Source: Rhytidiadelphus loreus (Eukaryota > Streptophyta > Bryopsida > Hypnales > Hylocomiaceae). From it: a DNA stretch of 64,000 nt. Both the position numbers and the translations under genes were made by a program. The DNA is taken from positions 24,160,760 to 24,224,759 of the forward strand of contig OX344762.1 in NCBI GenBank assembly GCA_947034895.1, in the 5' to 3' direction. This document shows positions 61,970 to 64,000 of this stretch, one piece after another. The notes below the pieces were generated by a model. It had not been told where the DNA came from. It did no database searches and saw only the letters and a program-made list of their open reading frames with translations. How positions within the stretch are numbered: the first letter of the stretch is position 1; every line of letters begins with the position of its first letter.

Positions 61970-64000
61970 TAGTTAAAATTTTAGAACCTTGTGCGCCAAA
62001 ATCAGTTGGCCACTTTAGGACGCCAAGTGTCCGACGGATGACTTCACCCTATGACTAGACTATAGGATGAAAAAAACTTTTTTTCATCCAATTTACTTTT
62101 TGTAAGTTGCTTGGGAACGTCATTAGGTACATTTTCTGAGAATAGTATTGCAAATTCCCTTACTATGATATTATTGAATTTTCTAAAGCAGAATATATTT
62201 AATCCATGGATCACCCCTTGAAGTGTATTTTGGTCATTTCTTGCTATTTACTCTTGATGTGAATTGTAGCCATAAAAATGATATTTTTTGAATTTGAGTT
62301 CAACTAATGAAATGAAGATTATCAAGTTCAAGTTCTACTTCAATCTGTATTTTTCAAATATTCATAAATATCAATATTTTATAGCAATATGAACATTAGA
62401 TGGTTTGTTGATTTTCTAATTTTAGAGTGACAAGATAAGTTTGATTTATATTATGATGTATATATAATATAATATACATCTATGATCAGAAATTATATTT
62501 TTTTTATTAAATTTTGTATTTGATATGATTTATCTTCATGTTTTTCTTAAAATCTTCACAATAATTTCAAATTTTTCCAAAAAAATTTGAAAATTTCATG
62601 ACTTATAGTAGACATATGATTTCATCTCTGAAAAATACATATAAAATTTTTCATTCATATCTAGTTGCAAATTGGCAATAAATAAAGTAATAGATAGTAA
62701 AGCTTGAAATTAGTGGTTATGGATGTGTTCTTCTAGACGTAACCCTTAGTTGATCCCTAAGCACTCAAGCAACCATTTTTGGGTTGTTGTTGACTTCAGG
62801 CAAAATTCTCGGGTAGAAAAAGACTTCTTTCAATTTTTTATTTTAAAAAATTAGATTGTCTTTCAATATTTATATTCAAAACTAAGATCACTATAATCAA
62901 ACAAAAATTATAAGAGAAATAGCACAAAGTGTTTAGAATTAATCTAGTGTTGAAAAACTTACTATTTGGAAAAGTAATGGTATTTCCATTACTAGATCTT
63001 CATCCATTATGTGTTTTTAAAGGCCTCTAAAAGATTGTTTTGGCATGGTTCTCCATGGATTGCTATGAACCGTGGCTAGATAGTCAGATTATTTAATAAT
63101 AAAAATCATTAATTTTTTATTTTTTAATTAAAATTAAAATTTAATTAATTAAAAAGTTTTTAAAATTTTAAAATTTTAAAAATATTATTTAATTAATTAA
63201 TATTATACAACACAGCAATCTCTTTGCCACATTAGATTGTTGCTCCAACAATGTTTTCACAGTCCGAGAATTGTGGGGAATTTAAAGTCTTCCAAAGGCT
63301 CCAAAAAACACATAATGATTTTTCACATATCAATAGAAACCACAATTTTGACCAATAAAAAAAATCAAATGCTAAAGATAGAAATTATATTTTAGGTGAA
63401 TTTTTGAAGTTATTCCTTCAAAATTCATTTGATAGAATCTAAAAATAGCTTTATAATTTTGACCATGTGGATACTTTTTACTTTTCATACTTCACATTAT
63501 CTTCTTTGATGCAAACTTCAAAAAAGTTATAGAGCTTATATTTTATAACACATTTGTATTTTGTCTGAATCCCTTGGGCTTTTAGAGGTTAAAAGACGGA
63601 TAATATGACCATGAAAAAACCTTGAAAATTCATTGCTTCATATTCTCCATTTTTCCATATATTTGAATTTATTTTATTTTATTTTTCATAGATGCAATTG
63701 CATGTTTTTGAAATATCTTGAAATTTGTAGATTTTTTTCATATAATTTTGAAATTATTGTAAAAAAAATTTTAATGAAAAAAATTTATATTAAATACAAA
63801 GTGTGCCTAACCCCTAAGTGCTCAGATCCATCAAGGAAATAAAAGGAGACTTGGAAAGTAGAAAAATGATGATGCTTGATAGTAAAAAAAATTCTTTAAG
63901 ATGCAATGAAATAACCACAAGATCAATTGTACATTAGATGTGATTTGGGGCAAAGGGTGGCCATTTCATGCCTATTTCCCTTGTTATTCTCCCTATAGTG
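61970..64000. other. AT-rich gene-free DNA
   Basis: No gene, RNA or clear mobile element was recognised. Related words CCCTAAGCACTCA (about 62,756) and CCCCTAAGTGCTCA (about 63,810) form an imperfect direct repeat 1.05 kb apart. Confidence 0.5.

Noticed and set aside
62750..63820. Direct repeat CCCTAAG..CTCA 1.05 kb apart as LTR ends
   Set aside because: Only about 14 bp match, with no TG...CA termini, primer-binding site or coding region between them.
1..64000. tRNA, rRNA, CRISPR array or organelle DNA
   Set aside because: No cloverleaf with the A/B box consensus, no rRNA words and no spaced direct-repeat array was seen; spliced plant genes show the DNA to be nuclear.

Overview
The window is nuclear DNA of a land plant. 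It has many-exon genes with GT-AG introns, plant-specific gene families (a BTB-NPH3 phototropin-signalling protein and a plant-type RAV1/DMXL WD40 protein), telo-box promoter motifs, and transposons of plant type (CACTA/En-Spm, PIF/Harbinger-like and many short terminal-inverted-repeat elements). Gene bodies are moderately GC-rich with introns of roughly 60-550 bp, and the spaces between them are very AT-rich. A non-flowering plant such as a bryophyte or lycophyte would fit, but the species cannot be fixed from the sequence alone.

Layout. 1-9,995: AT-rich, gene-poor DNA packed with small transposons and foldback repeats; several have readable target-site duplications (TSDs) and some are nested. 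9,996-11,745 (+): decayed cation-efflux (MTP/CDF) pseudogene. 13,490-17,478 (-): intact 7-exon NPH3/RPT2-family gene encoding 685 aa. 18,571-19,567: composite inverted repeat followed by a copy of a foldback family. 21,375-34,342: a 12,968-bp CACTA transposon with 31-bp terminal inverted repeats and the 3-bp TSD AAT. It carries two divergent genes: a TNPA-like gene (-) and a TNPD/TNP2 transposase gene (+). The transposase reads through except for one apparent missing base in a G-run. Its flanks, introns and central spacer are full of an AGTC[A/G]-type motif, and a 584-bp MITE has inserted into its left part. 34,606-35,240 (+): remains of a PIF/Harbinger-like transposase. 35,266-48,107: AT-rich DNA with a TTAA-flanked 926-bp element, microsatellites, hairpins and foldbacks. 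48,108-61,456 (-): a 17-exon gene of about 2,658 aa for the plant homologue of Rav1/DMXL (rabconnectin-3), the V-ATPase assembly factor. Its first and last introns use GC donors, and its promoter holds two telo-boxes. 61,970-64,000: AT-rich, no gene.

The two intact host genes are functionally unrelated. NPH3 proteins act at the plasma membrane with phototropins and CUL3 in blue-light signalling; Rav1-type proteins act in re-assembly of the vacuolar/endosomal proton pump. For both genes every exon phase closes exactly across the splice junctions given, which is the main internal support for the models. The exon 2/3 junction of the Rav1 homologue is the one least certain joint. The most distinctive structure is the CACTA element, where the binding-site-like motif normally confined to subterminal regions also fills the introns and spacer.
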